Shown piece by piece: positions 17,233 through 26,182 of a DNA stretch of 64,000 nt (its first letter is position 1; each line of letters opens with the position of its first letter). Under the pieces are notes generated by a model. The model saw nothing but the letters and a program-made list of their open reading frames with translations. It had not been told where the DNA came from and made no database searches. The stretch covers positions 485,820-549,819 of the forward strand of contig JADJYF010000001.1 of the NCBI GenBank assembly GCA_016719885.1, given 5' to 3'. The stretch comes from Pseudomonadota bacterium. GTDB taxonomy: Bacteria; Pseudomonadota; Gammaproteobacteria; Ga0077536. The position numbers and the translations under genes are program-made.

Positions 17233-18273
17233 ATGAAACTGGGGATGGTATTGGGCTATTCCGGCGCGCAGGTGAAGCTGCCGATGGACCTGGTGTTCGA
17301 GGCCGAGCGCCTCGGTTTCGATTCGGTGTGGAGCGCCGAGGCCTGGGGCGCCGACGCGGTGTCGCCGGTGGCATGGGTACTGGCCCAGACCACGCGCATC
17401 AAGGCCGGCACGGCGGTGATGCAGATGGCGGCGCGCACACCGTCCATGACCGCCATGACGGCCATGACCCTGGACCAGCTCTCCGGCGGGCGCTTCATGC
17501 TCGGCATCGGGCCGTCGGGGCCGCAGGTCATCGAGGGCTGGTACGGCCAGCCCTATGGCAAGCCGCTGCTGCGCACGCGCGAATACATTGCCATCATCCG
17601 CCAGATCTTCGAGCGCAAGGCGCCGCTCAAGCACCACGGCGAGCATTACCAGATCCCCTACACCGGCCCCGGCGCGATGGGCCTCGGCAAACCGCTGAAG
17701 AGCATCCTGCACGGTAACCCGAACATTCCCATCTACATGGGCGTCGCCACCGAGAAGGGCATCAATACCGCCGCCGAGATCGCCGATGGCTGCTTCATGA
17801 TCTGGGCCAATCCCGACCGCGCCAACATGTTCGCGCTGCCGCTCGATGCCGGTTTCGCCGCCGCCGGCGGCGACAAGGGTCGCAACAACTTCGACTTCGC
17901 GCCCTTCGTACGCATGGCCATGGGCCCCGATCTCAAGGCCTGCCGCGACAAGCTCAAGCATCACTTCGCGCTCTACATCGGCGGCATGGGCGCGCGCGAG
18001 AAAAACTTCTACAACGACTACACGCGGCGTCTCGGCTACGTCGACGCGGCGGTCAAGATCCAGGATCTCTACCTCGCCGGACGCAAGGAAGAAGCGGAAG
18101 CCGCGGTGCCCGATGCCTACATCGACGAATGCTGCCTGGTCGGTCCGGCGGAACACATCCGCGAACAACTGACACGCTGGAAGGCGGCCGGCGAGCGCGG
18201 TGACATCGGCACCATGGTGCTGTCGGCGAGCAGCGCCGAGGAACTGCGCGTGGTCGCCGAAGCCGTCCTTTAA
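17233..18273 (+). CDS. LLM-class F420-dependent oxidoreductase
   Basis: 346 residues, of the Rv3520c-like (TIGR03559) type. Features are KLGMVLGYSGAQVKLPMDLV, FDSVWSAEAWGADAVSPVAW, IKAGTAVMQMAARTPSMTAM, LSGGRFMLGIGPSGPQVIEG, the specificity region FERKAPLKHHGEHYQIPYTG and IPIYMGVATEKGINTAAEIA. Members are often found in steroid and fatty-acid gene sets in actinobacteria and some proteobacteria. ATG 17233 is preceded by the strong site GGGGGAGAGG. The next gene starts 24 bases after its stop. Confidence 0.88.
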   Translation: MKLGMVLGYSGAQVKLPMDLVFEAERLGFDSVWSAEAWGADAVSPVAWVLAQTTRIKAGTAVMQMAARTPSMTAMTAMTLDQLSGGRFMLGIGPSGPQVIEGWYGQPYGKPLLRTREYIAIIRQIFERKAPLKHHGEHYQIPYTGPGAMGLGKPLKSILHGNPNIPIYMGVATEKGINTAAEIADGCFMIWANPDRANMFALPLDAGFAAAGGDKGRNNFDFAPFVRMAMGPDLKACRDKLKHHFALYIGGMGAREKNFYNDYTRRLGYVDAAVKIQDLYLAGRKEEAEAAVPDAYIDECCLVGPAEHIREQLTRWKAAGERGDIGTMVLSASSAEELRVVAEAVL

Positions 18274-18297
18274 ACACCAGGCGAGGGGAGCGACGCC

Positions 18298-19059
18298 ATG
18301 TCGGAAGTACTGGTCGAGGTGGCGGACGGCCTGGTGGTGATCACCATCAACCGTCCCGAGGCGCGCAATGCCATCAATCGTGCGGTGTCGGTCGGCGTGT
18401 GCGAAGCGGTCGACATGCTCGATGCGCGTGACGATCTCCGGGTCGGCATCCTGACCGGCGCCGGCGGCAATTTTTGCGCGGGCATGGATCTCAAGGCCTT
18501 CCTGCGCGGTGAGCAGATCCGCATCGAGGGACGCGGCCTCATGGGCATCGCCTTCACGCCGCCCAACAAGCCGCTGATTGCCGCGGTGGAAGGCTATGCG
18601 CTGGCCGGTGGCTGCGAAGCGATGCTGGCCTGCGACCTGGCGGTCGCCGCACGCAACGCGCAATTCGGCATCCCGGAAGTGAAACGCGGCCTGGCGGCCG
18701 GCGCCGGCGGGCTGTTGCGTCTGCCGCGCTTGATCCCGCCGCGCATCGCCATGGAGCTGGCCTTGACCGGCGACATGATGGACGCCGAGCGCGCCGCCGC
18801 GCTGGGGCTCGTCAACACGCTCACCGAACCGGGCGAAGCGCTGGCCGAGGCGCGACGCCTGGCGGCGCGCATCATCGCCAACGCACCGCTGTCGGTGGCG
18901 GCCAGCAAGCGCGTCATCGTCGAGCAGCGCGACTGGCCCTTGCACGAGATGTTCGCGCGGCAGCAGGTCATCACCGGCCCGGTGATCGCGTCCGAGGACG
19001 CGCGCGAAGGCGCGGCGGCCTTTGCTGAAAAGCGCAAGCCGAACTGGCAGGGCCGATGA
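18298..19059 (+). CDS. Enoyl-CoA hydratase (crotonase family)
   Basis: 253 residues. The oxyanion loops are GNFCAGMDLKAF and AAVEGYALAGGCEAMLACDL, and the catalytic acid region is FGIPEVKRGLAAGAGGL. SKRVIVEQRDW near the C-terminus is also typical of EchA-type hydratases. It would add water to an enoyl-CoA made by the dehydrogenase encoded next. The crotonase stop and the dehydrogenase start are separated by 4 bases, so translation is probably coupled. Confidence 0.9.
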   Translation: MSEVLVEVADGLVVITINRPEARNAINRAVSVGVCEAVDMLDARDDLRVGILTGAGGNFCAGMDLKAFLRGEQIRIEGRGLMGIAFTPPNKPLIAAVEGYALAGGCEAMLACDLAVAARNAQFGIPEVKRGLAAGAGGLLRLPRLIPPRIAMELALTGDMMDAERAAALGLVNTLTEPGEALAEARRLAARIIANAPLSVAASKRVIVEQRDWPLHEMFARQQVITGPVIASEDAREGAAAFAEKRKPNWQGR

Positions 19060-19063
19060 CATC

Positions 19064-20239
19064 ATGATCCCGCGCACGCTGTTCAGCGCCGAGCACGAAC
19101 TGTTTCGCGCCACGGTGCAACGCTTCATTGCCGAGCATGTGACGCCGCACCACGCCGAATGGGAACACGCCGGCCAGGTGCCGCGCGAGTTGTGGACCCG
19201 CGCCGGCGAACTCGGCCTTTTGTGTTGCAACGTGCCTGAAGCCTACGGCGGCATGGGCGGTGACTTCCTGCACTCGACCATCCTGGTCGAGGAATTCGCC
19301 GCTGCCGGCGCCACCGGCCCGACCTTCTACCTGCAGTCGGACATCATCGCGCCTTACCTGGTCGACTTCGGCAGCGAAGAGCAGAAGCAGCACTGGCTGC
19401 CGCGCATGGCGCGCGGCGAAGTGGTGGCCGCGCTCGGCATGAGCGAACCGTCCGGCGGCAGCGACGTGCAGGCCATGCGCACCCAGGCCATCCGTGATGG
19501 TGACGACTACGTCATCAACGGCCAGAAGGTCTTCATCACCAATGGCCACAGCGCCGACCTGCTGTTGCTCGCATGCAAGACCGATCCCAGGGCGCGCGCC
19601 AAGGGCGTGAGCCTGGTGCTGGTCGAAACCGACAGGCCGGGTTTCACGCGTGGCCGCAGGCTCGAGAAGATCGGCTGCAAGGCCCAGGACACCGCCGAGC
19701 TCTTCTTCAGCGACCTGCGCGTGCCGGTCAGCAACGTGCTCGGCAGCGAGGGCAATGGCTTTGCCATGCTCATGACCCAGCTCGCGCAGGAACGCTTGAT
19801 CCAGGCCATCCGCGCCATCGCCAGCGCCGAGGCGGCGCTGCGTTGGACGCTGGACTATGTCGCGCAGCGCGAGATGTTCGGCCAGACCCTGGCGGATTTT
19901 CAGAACACCCGCTTCGAGCTCGCCGCCATGCACGCGGAAATCATGATGCAGCGCGTATTCGTGGACCGCTGCGTGGAACTGCATCTGCGCGCGGCGCTGG
20001 ATGCGACCGACGCGGCCGCCGCCAAGCTGGTCAGCACCGAGCTGCAGGGGCGGGTGATGGATCGCTGCCTGCAGTTGTTCGGCGGCTGGGGCTACATGTG
20101 CGAATACCCCATCGCGCGCGCCTTCGTCGATGCGCGCATGTGCCGCATCGGCGGTGGTTCGGTGGAAACCATGAAGCAGATCATCGGCAACGCACTGTTG
20201 CCGCGCGCGCCCAAGCGCGACGGCAAGGCAGCGCCCTGA
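19064..20239 (+). CDS. Acyl-CoA dehydrogenase
   Basis: 391 residues, the usual length. The FAD-binding run is ALGMSEPSGGSDVQAMRTQA, the next YVINGQKVFITNGHSADLLL, then FGQTLADFQNTRFELAAMH, and the C-terminal LFGGWGYMCEYPIARAFVD. The catalytic base is probably Glu368 in GGGSVETMKQIIG, the usual ACAD position. It oxidises an acyl-CoA to the 2-enoyl-CoA and passes electrons to ETF. I start at ATG 19064; the frame upstream overlaps the crotonase end. The thiolase-like gene begins one base after its stop. Confidence 0.92.
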   Translation: MIPRTLFSAEHELFRATVQRFIAEHVTPHHAEWEHAGQVPRELWTRAGELGLLCCNVPEAYGGMGGDFLHSTILVEEFAAAGATGPTFYLQSDIIAPYLVDFGSEEQKQHWLPRMARGEVVAALGMSEPSGGSDVQAMRTQAIRDGDDYVINGQKVFITNGHSADLLLLACKTDPRARAKGVSLVLVETDRPGFTRGRRLEKIGCKAQDTAELFFSDLRVPVSNVLGSEGNGFAMLMTQLAQERLIQAIRAIASAEAALRWTLDYVAQREMFGQTLADFQNTRFELAAMHAEIMMQRVFVDRCVELHLRAALDATDAAAAKLVSTELQGRVMDRCLQLFGGWGYMCEYPIARAFVDARMCRIGGGSVETMKQIIGNALLPRAPKRDGKAAP

Positions 20240-20240
20240 C

Positions 20241-21404
20241 ATGGCCGGCATCGCGCTGCGCGACCAGGCCTGCGTGTCCGGCATCGGCGAGACCGCCTAT
20301 ATGCGCGGCTCGAGCAAGACCGCCTTCGAGCTGCAGATAGAAGCGTCGCTGGCGGCCATCAACGATGCCGGCATCCATCCCTCGGATATCGATGGCGTGA
20401 TCCCCATCGGCATCGTGAGCGGCATCGCCGAGGACTTCGTCGACAACTTCGGCATCCGCGACCTGCGCTACTCGGCGCTGATTCCGCACGGCGGCGCGAG
20501 CCCGGTGATGGCGCTGCAGGCGGCGGCCACGGTGCTTGCTACCGGCGTGTGTCGTCACGTCCTGATCACTTTCGGCCGTAATGTCAGCGCCGGCAGCAAC
20601 AAGGCCGGCGCGCGCATCCACAACATGCCGCAGTTCCATTACGTGACGGAGTTCGAGCATCCGCTCGGCAACAGCGCGCCGGCGCAGATCTACGCGCCCA
20701 TGGCGCGGCGCCACATGGAGCTCTACGGCACCACGGTCGAACATTTCGGCGCGGTGGCAGTGGCCTGTCGCGAGCATGCGCTGTTGAACGGCAACGCCAT
20801 CATGAGCAAGCCCATCACGCTCGAGGACCATCGCAACTCGCGCATGATTGCCGATCCTTTCCGCCTCTTGGATTGCAGTCTGGAAAGCGACGGCGGCGCG
20901 GCGGTGGTGGTGAGCGCGGCCGACGTGGCGGCCGATTGCAGGCATCGCCGCGTGTTCATCTCGGGGGTGGCGGTCGGGCATCCGGATTCGCCGGCCTCCA
21001 TCACCCAGCGGCCCGACATGACCAGCCTCGGCATCGGCAAGGCCGCGCCGCGCGCGTTCACGATGGCCGGCGTGACACCGGCTGACATCCAGGTCGCCGA
21101 GATCTACGACTGTTTCACCTACGCCGTGATCCGCCAGATCGAAGACATGGGCTTCTGCGAGAAAGGCGAGGGTGGCCCGTTCGTGGCCGACGGCCGCCTG
21201 CGCCTCGGCGGCGCGCTGCCGACCAATACCCACGGCGGGCTCTTGTCCCAGGCCCACGTGTGGGGACTCAATCACATCGTCGAACTGGTGCGGCAGCTAC
21301 GCGGCGATGGCGGACGCGCGCAGGTGGCGGGCGCCGAACTCGGCCTGGTCACGGGCTATGGCGATCTTGGCGATGGCGCGCTCGCCATCATGCGACGGGG
21401 TTGA
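20241..21404 (+). CDS. Thiolase-like lipid-transfer/aldolase protein without the nucleophilic Cys
   Basis: 387 residues of the SCP-x/Ltp thiolase-like group. The place of the thiolase nucleophile (around residues 83-88, PHGGASP) has no Cys. Kept are YDCFTYAVIRQIEDMGFCEK and NTHGGLLSQAHVWGLNHIVE, the His-bearing C-terminal part. Such Cys-less proteins include the Ltp2-type retro-aldolases that release short acyl-CoA from steroid side chains together with a DUF35 partner. A DUF35 gene follows directly, so an aldolase role is a reasonable inference. Ordinary thiolysis is unlikely. Confidence 0.82.
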   Translation: MAGIALRDQACVSGIGETAYMRGSSKTAFELQIEASLAAINDAGIHPSDIDGVIPIGIVSGIAEDFVDNFGIRDLRYSALIPHGGASPVMALQAAATVLATGVCRHVLITFGRNVSAGSNKAGARIHNMPQFHYVTEFEHPLGNSAPAQIYAPMARRHMELYGTTVEHFGAVAVACREHALLNGNAIMSKPITLEDHRNSRMIADPFRLLDCSLESDGGAAVVVSAADVAADCRHRRVFISGVAVGHPDSPASITQRPDMTSLGIGKAAPRAFTMAGVTPADIQVAEIYDCFTYAVIRQIEDMGFCEKGEGGPFVADGRLRLGGALPTNTHGGLLSQAHVWGLNHIVELVRQLRGDGGRAQVAGAELGLVTGYGDLGDGALAIMRRG

Positions 21405-21408
21405 GGCG

Positions 21409-21819
21409 ATGACGGAGACAGTCACCAAGCCCGAGCCGCCGGAGAGCGCATTGTCGGCGCCCTACTGGCAGGGCCTCCGCGATGGCCGGCTGCTGCTGCA
21501 GGCCTGCGGCGCCTGCGGCACGCTGCGCCATTACCCGCGCCTCTTGTGCAGCGCCTGTTTCAGTGACGCCGTGAGCTGGCGACAGGCGAGCGGCCACGGC
21601 CATGTGCATAGCTGGACCGTCGCCCACCATGCCTTTCACGTAGGCTTTCGCGATGAGCTGCCTTACACGCTGGTGACGGTCGACCTCGCCGAGGGGCCGC
21701 GCGCCCTCGGCCGCTGGCGCGGCGCCACGCCGCGCATCGGCCTCGCGGTCAAGGCCATACTGCGGCAGGCGGACGCTGCGGCCGTCGAGCTCTGGTTCGA
21801 ACCCGACGGCGAGGCGTGA
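21409..21819 (+). CDS. DUF35 OB-fold/zinc-ribbon protein
   Basis: 136 residues. A rubredoxin-like zinc site is formed by ACGACGTLRHYPRLLCSAC (Cys pairs with CxxC spacing), preceded by APYWQGLRDGRLLLQ and followed by an OB-fold with GHVHSWTVAHHAFHVGF and LPYTLVTVDLAEG. DUF35 proteins dock on thiolase-like partners and are needed for their activity or acyl-CoA placement. It starts 4 bases after the thiolase-like gene, the classical pairing. Last gene of the operon; it converges on the chemoreceptor gene with 4 bases between the stops. Confidence 0.9.
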   Translation: MTETVTKPEPPESALSAPYWQGLRDGRLLLQACGACGTLRHYPRLLCSACFSDAVSWRQASGHGHVHSWTVAHHAFHVGFRDELPYTLVTVDLAEGPRALGRWRGATPRIGLAVKAILRQADAAAVELWFEPDGEA

Positions 21820-21823
21820 AACC

Positions 21824-24811
21824 TCAGGCGACGGCGGCGTCGATGTAGGAGGCGAGGCTGTCGCGATCTCCGGTCGCAAGAGGGCGCGCAGTCCTGGGCG
21901 CCACCGTGCCATTGCCCAAGTGGAAGTAGGCCACCTGTTTCTGCATCTCGACCGCGTCGTTGCGCAAGGCTTCGCTGGCCGCCGCGATCTCTTCGACCAG
22001 CGCGGTGTTCTGCTGGGTGATGGCGTCGAGACCGATCACGGCGCTGTTGATTTCCGACAGGCCCGCGGCCTGTTCATTGGCGGCGCCGGCCATCTCCGCG
22101 ATGATGGTCGAGAGATTGGTGATGTCCTTGACGATGGTCTGGAAGCGGTTGCCCGATTCATCGACCAGCTTCGCGCCGCCGTCGACCTGCGCCACGCTGT
22201 CCTTGATCAGCACCTTGATTTCCTTGGCGGCGCCGGCGCTGCGCTGCGCGAGCGCGCGCACCTCGGCGGCCACCACCGCGAAGCCGCGGCCCTGATCGCC
22301 GGCGCGCGCGGCTTCGACCGCCGCGTTCAGGGCCAGCAGGTTGGTCTGGAAGGCGATTTCATCGATAACGCCGATGATGTCGGCAATCTTGTTGCTGGAC
22401 GTCTGGATGCCGCCCATGGAACTCACCGCCTGGCCCACCACCGTGCTGCCGGTGGCGGCGCGCTCGGACGTCGCTTCGGTGATGGAGCGCGCCTGACCGG
22501 CGTTCTCGGCGTTGGCGGTGACGGTCGAGGTCAGCTGCTCCATGGCCGAGGCGGTGCGCTGCAAGGACAGGGCCTGGTCCTCGGTGCGGCGTGACAACTC
22601 GCCGTTGCCGGACGCGATCTCCTGGGCATTGCCGGTAACGCGGCCGATGGAGGCCTGGATGCCGGCGATGGTGGTGCGCAGGTTGCCGATGCAGGTGTTG
22701 ACCGCCTCGGCCAGGTGCGCGAACTCGCCCTGGTACTGGCCGTCGATGTCGCTGCTCAAGTCGCCGACCGCGACCGCCTGCATGACCTTGCTGGTTTCCT
22801 TGATCGGCACGCTCACGGTGTCGAGCAGGCCGTTCATGGATTCGGCCATCCAGCCGGTGAAGCCGCTGAAGCCGCGCGCCTCGATGCGGTCATCGAGCAG
22901 GCCGGCGTTGGCAGCCGTCAGCAGTTGCTTGATTGCGTCCTCGGCCTGCCGCTGTTCGGACAGATCGGTCCATTCCAGCACGTAGCCTGCGTGCCGGCCT
23001 TCGAGATTGTTGACCGGGTTGGAACTCACGCCGAACACGCTGTGCTCGAAGCGCACTTCGATCTCGACATGTTGCTGGGTGCTGACCAGGCGCTTGAGGT
23101 CAGGCGCACGGGCGCACAATGCCGCAAAATCGACCTGGCCGCCGTTGCGCACCAGCACCCGCGGGTGCTGCTCGGCGAGCGTGCGCATGCGCGGATTGGC
23201 GTAGGACACCGCGCCTTCCAGATCGAGCAGCGTAATGGCGGTGCCGGCGCTTTCCAGCGCCTGGTTGAGGCGCGCCGCTTCTTCCTTTTCCTTTTGCACC
23301 GAGGCCGCCATTTGTTCGGCAGCCACTTTCTGGCGGCTGGCTTCCTCGCCGGCGCGCAGCGCCTCTTCCTTTTGCACGCTCGCCTCCCTGCTCAAGCGTT
23401 GCGCTTCTTCCTTCTCCGCCATGATCTGCACGAACAACACGCTCTGCATGCGTTCCAGCGCGCCGAGGAGTTCGCCGACCTCGTCGCGGCCATCGACCGT
23501 TATGCTGTTCTCGAAATTGCCGTGGGCAATGTTGTCGGCGATGGCCGCCGCGCCGCGTACACGGCGTGCGATGCCATTGGCCAGCAGCAGGGCGAAGCCT
23601 GCAATCAGCACGGCCGCGACGGTGGCCGAGATCAAGGTCGCACGGCGTTGCGTGGCGACGGCCGCCAGCGCTTCCTCGCTATCGATCTCTGCCAGCAACG
23701 CCCATTTCACGCCTTCGATTTCGAGCGGTGTATAGGACGACAGCACGTCGACGCCGCGATAGTCGGGCATGCGTTGCTGGCCGGCGCCGCCGGCAAACGA
23801 GGCGACCACGGCGGCGGTGTCGATCTTGCGCGACAGCAGGGTGTTCTCCTTGGAGAAACGTGACTGTGAGCGCATCAACTGGTCACTGCCGACGAGATAG
23901 GTCTCGCCCGATTCGCCGAGCCCGGCGCGTTGTGCCATCAAGGCGTTGATTTCGCCGACCGGCATCTGGAAAACCAGCACGCCGACCTTCTCGTCACCGT
24001 CGTAGATCGGCGCGCCTATGAATGACGCGGCGCCTTCGTAGGACGGCAGGTAGGGCGCGAAGTCCTCGAGCCGGCTTTGATCGGCGCTCGCGGCCAGCGC
24101 GCTTCGATAGGCGCGGCCGAGGGCGGTGTCCTTGTACTGACCGCTGGCCAGGTTGGTGCTGAAATCGAGTTCCTTGAACGTGGTGTAGACCACGTCACCG
24201 GTACGCGCGTCGATCAGGAAGATATCGTAATAGCCGAAGCGCTTCAGAAAGCTGCGCAGGCGTGGGTGAAAGCGTGCGTGCGCACGGCTGTAGCGGCTGC
24301 CGTCCGCGTGGGCCATGAGTTCGTCCTTGGTGCCGAGCGGGCGCCCGTTGTCGGCGATGTAGAGATACTGGGCGAGCAGCGACGCCGGGCTGCGCGGCAG
24401 CAAGGCCTTGGCATCGACGGCCTGGCCGGTCTGGGCCTGGTAGTGCTTGGCGAACTGCTGTTGATAATAGTCCTCGAGCTTGGCCCGATAGCCGGCCATG
24501 TGCCCGGCATCGGATGGCAGGTCATCCGGCAGGCCATGAAAGCCGTCACGCAACTCGCGCAGGGCGTCGACCGTCATGGTGCTCTCCGCGAGTTCGCGGA
24601 CCTGCTGATGCAGTTGGTTGAAGTACTGCTCGACCTGCGATTTCTTCACTTCACGCAGAGATTCGAGTTGATTGAAGGCGGCCGATTGCAAAGCCGCGGA
24701 GGATTCCCGCATGACCAGGTAGGTCGTGACGCCGAGCGGCAGCAAGCCGGCCACCAGCATGGCGAGCAGCAGCTTGTTGCGGAGTTGGAGATCGGCCCAG
24801 AGCTTGCTCAT
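21824..24811 (-). CDS. Methyl-accepting chemotaxis protein with periplasmic sensor, PAS-like and HAMP regions
   Basis: 995 residues. An N-terminal helix (KLLLAMLVAGLLPLGVTTYL) and a second one (LISATVAAVLIAGFALLLAN) bracket a large periplasmic Cache-like domain of about 300 residues. After HAMP comes a Lys/Glu-rich helix, then a PAS-like segment (TAITLLDLEGAVSYANPRM), another HAMP-like stretch and the signalling tip IDEIAFQTNLLALNAAVEAA with FAVVAAEVRALAQRSAGAA. The receptor should control CheA. ATG 24811 has AAGGATGAATTCC before it; the frame upstream to 25390 is spurious. No che genes are adjacent. It diverges from regB. Confidence 0.9.
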   Translation of the reverse strand: MSKLWADLQLRNKLLLAMLVAGLLPLGVTTYLVMRESSAALQSAAFNQLESLREVKKSQVEQYFNQLHQQVRELAESTMTVDALRELRDGFHGLPDDLPSDAGHMAGYRAKLEDYYQQQFAKHYQAQTGQAVDAKALLPRSPASLLAQYLYIADNGRPLGTKDELMAHADGSRYSRAHARFHPRLRSFLKRFGYYDIFLIDARTGDVVYTTFKELDFSTNLASGQYKDTALGRAYRSALAASADQSRLEDFAPYLPSYEGAASFIGAPIYDGDEKVGVLVFQMPVGEINALMAQRAGLGESGETYLVGSDQLMRSQSRFSKENTLLSRKIDTAAVVASFAGGAGQQRMPDYRGVDVLSSYTPLEIEGVKWALLAEIDSEEALAAVATQRRATLISATVAAVLIAGFALLLANGIARRVRGAAAIADNIAHGNFENSITVDGRDEVGELLGALERMQSVLFVQIMAEKEEAQRLSREASVQKEEALRAGEEASRQKVAAEQMAASVQKEKEEAARLNQALESAGTAITLLDLEGAVSYANPRMRTLAEQHPRVLVRNGGQVDFAALCARAPDLKRLVSTQQHVEIEVRFEHSVFGVSSNPVNNLEGRHAGYVLEWTDLSEQRQAEDAIKQLLTAANAGLLDDRIEARGFSGFTGWMAESMNGLLDTVSVPIKETSKVMQAVAVGDLSSDIDGQYQGEFAHLAEAVNTCIGNLRTTIAGIQASIGRVTGNAQEIASGNGELSRRTEDQALSLQRTASAMEQLTSTVTANAENAGQARSITEATSERAATGSTVVGQAVSSMGGIQTSSNKIADIIGVIDEIAFQTNLLALNAAVEAARAGDQGRGFAVVAAEVRALAQRSAGAAKEIKVLIKDSVAQVDGGAKLVDESGNRFQTIVKDITNLSTIIAEMAGAANEQAAGLSEINSAVIGLDAITQQNTALVEEIAAASEALRNDAVEMQKQVAYFHLGNGTVAPRTARPLATGDRDSLASYIDAAVA

Positions 24812-24934
24812 CGGGAATTCATCCTTGGGATATGAACCCGCGTTAGCGGCCGGCGTGCCCCAGGCATTAGGCTTTTGGGGAATGAACCATGAGAAAATCA
24901 CCCCCGGCCTGCAGGCCGAACCGGAACCAGCCCA

Positions 24935-26182
24935 ATGACCACCACCATCGACCACACCCTGCGCTACCTGCTGCTCATCCGGCTGGTGGTGATGGGCGGA
25001 CAACTTGCCGCGCTGGCGGCCATGGATGCGTGGTTCGGCGTGGCGGTGCCGTGGGCGCGGGTCAGCCTGGTGCTGGCGCTGCTCGGCGCATTCACCCTGT
25101 ACAGCTGGGTGCGGCTGGCGCGCGGCGTGACGACGCCGGGCGAGCGCCACTACCTGTTGCAGTCGCTGGCCGACATCGCCGCGTTGTCGGCCCTCATCCA
25201 CCTGACCGGCGGCGCCTTCAATCCCTTCGTGTCGCTGTTCCTGCTGCCCATCGTGTTCGCCGCCGCGGCCATGCCGCTGGCCTACATGACCGGCATTGCG
25301 CTCACCGCCATCGGCGCCTATACCGCGCTCATGCTGGTCGCCCTGCCGGAACGCCACGCGCACGCGGTGGCCGGACGCTTCGACCTTCACGTGTGGGGCA
25401 TGTGGTACGGCTTCATCCTGAGCGCGCTGTGCGTGGGCCTGTTCGTCGCGCGCCTGTCACGGCGCCTGCGCGGTCGCGACCGCGAGCTGGCGGCCCTGCG
25501 CGAGGAAGCACTGGCCGCCGAACGCCTGATGGCGCTCGGCACCCTGGCCGCCGCCACCGCCCACGAACTCGGCACGCCGCTCGCGACCATCGCGCTCGCC
25601 AGCGGCGAATTGCAGCACCTGGTCACGGACGAGGAGGCGCGCGCCGAACTCGCGCGCCTGCGTGAGCAGGTCACGCGTTGCCGCGAGATCCTGGCGCGCA
25701 TGAGCGCCGACGCCGGCGCCCTGCAAGCCGACAGCGGTCATCGCGTGGCGCTGGACGACTATCTCGATGGCGTGGTCAACGAATGGCGTCAGCGCCGTCC
25801 GGAAGTGCAGGTGCGCTTCGCACGCCAGGGCGTGGCGCCGGCGCCGGCCATCATCGCCGACCGCGTCATCACCCAGGCCATCGTCAACGTGCTCGACAAC
25901 GCCGCCGACGCCAGCGCGCGCCGCATCGACATCGACGGCGCCTGGGACCAGCGCCAGCTCCGGCTCGACATTCGCGACGACGGCACCGGCATCGCGCCCG
26001 CCCTGCGCGCACGCCTCGGCCACGAGGCGGTCACCACCAAGCGCGAAGGCATGGGTATCGGGCTGTTGTTGTCGCGCTCGATATTGGAACGCCTCGGTGG
26101 TGCGCTGCGCCTCGATGCGCAGGCGCCGTGCGGCACCCACGCCCACATCCACCTGCCGCTGGCGAGCCTGGTGGTGCCATGA
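24935..26182 (+). CDS. regB: Redox-sensing histidine kinase, RegB/PrrB type
   Basis: 415 residues. About six membrane helices occupy residues 10-172. Loop motif GGAFNPF (92-98) is the quinone-binding GGxxNPF signature of RegB. The phospho-accepting His210 lies in AHELGTPLATIALASGE, and Cys249 in TRCREIL occupies the place of the redox-active Cys of RegB. The ATP site is seen in NVLDNAADAS and GMGIGLLLSRSILERLGG. The kinase senses the ubiquinone pool and oxygen status, and phosphorylates RegA. Its stop overlaps the regA start (ATGA), so the two are translated together. Confidence 0.93.
   Translation: MTTTIDHTLRYLLLIRLVVMGGQLAALAAMDAWFGVAVPWARVSLVLALLGAFTLYSWVRLARGVTTPGERHYLLQSLADIAALSALIHLTGGAFNPFVSLFLLPIVFAAAAMPLAYMTGIALTAIGAYTALMLVALPERHAHAVAGRFDLHVWGMWYGFILSALCVGLFVARLSRRLRGRDRELAALREEALAAERLMALGTLAAATAHELGTPLATIALASGELQHLVTDEEARAELARLREQVTRCREILARMSADAGALQADSGHRVALDDYLDGVVNEWRQRRPEVQVRFARQGVAPAPAIIADRVITQAIVNVLDNAADASARRIDIDGAWDQRQLRLDIRDDGTGIAPALRARLGHEAVTTKREGMGIGLLLSRSILERLGGALRLDAQAPCGTHAHIHLPLASLVVP

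Noticed and set aside
17137..19230. 697-residue minus-strand frame opposite LLM and crotonase genes
   Set aside because: Composition shadow of two solid plus-strand genes; it runs across their boundary and through a REP element.
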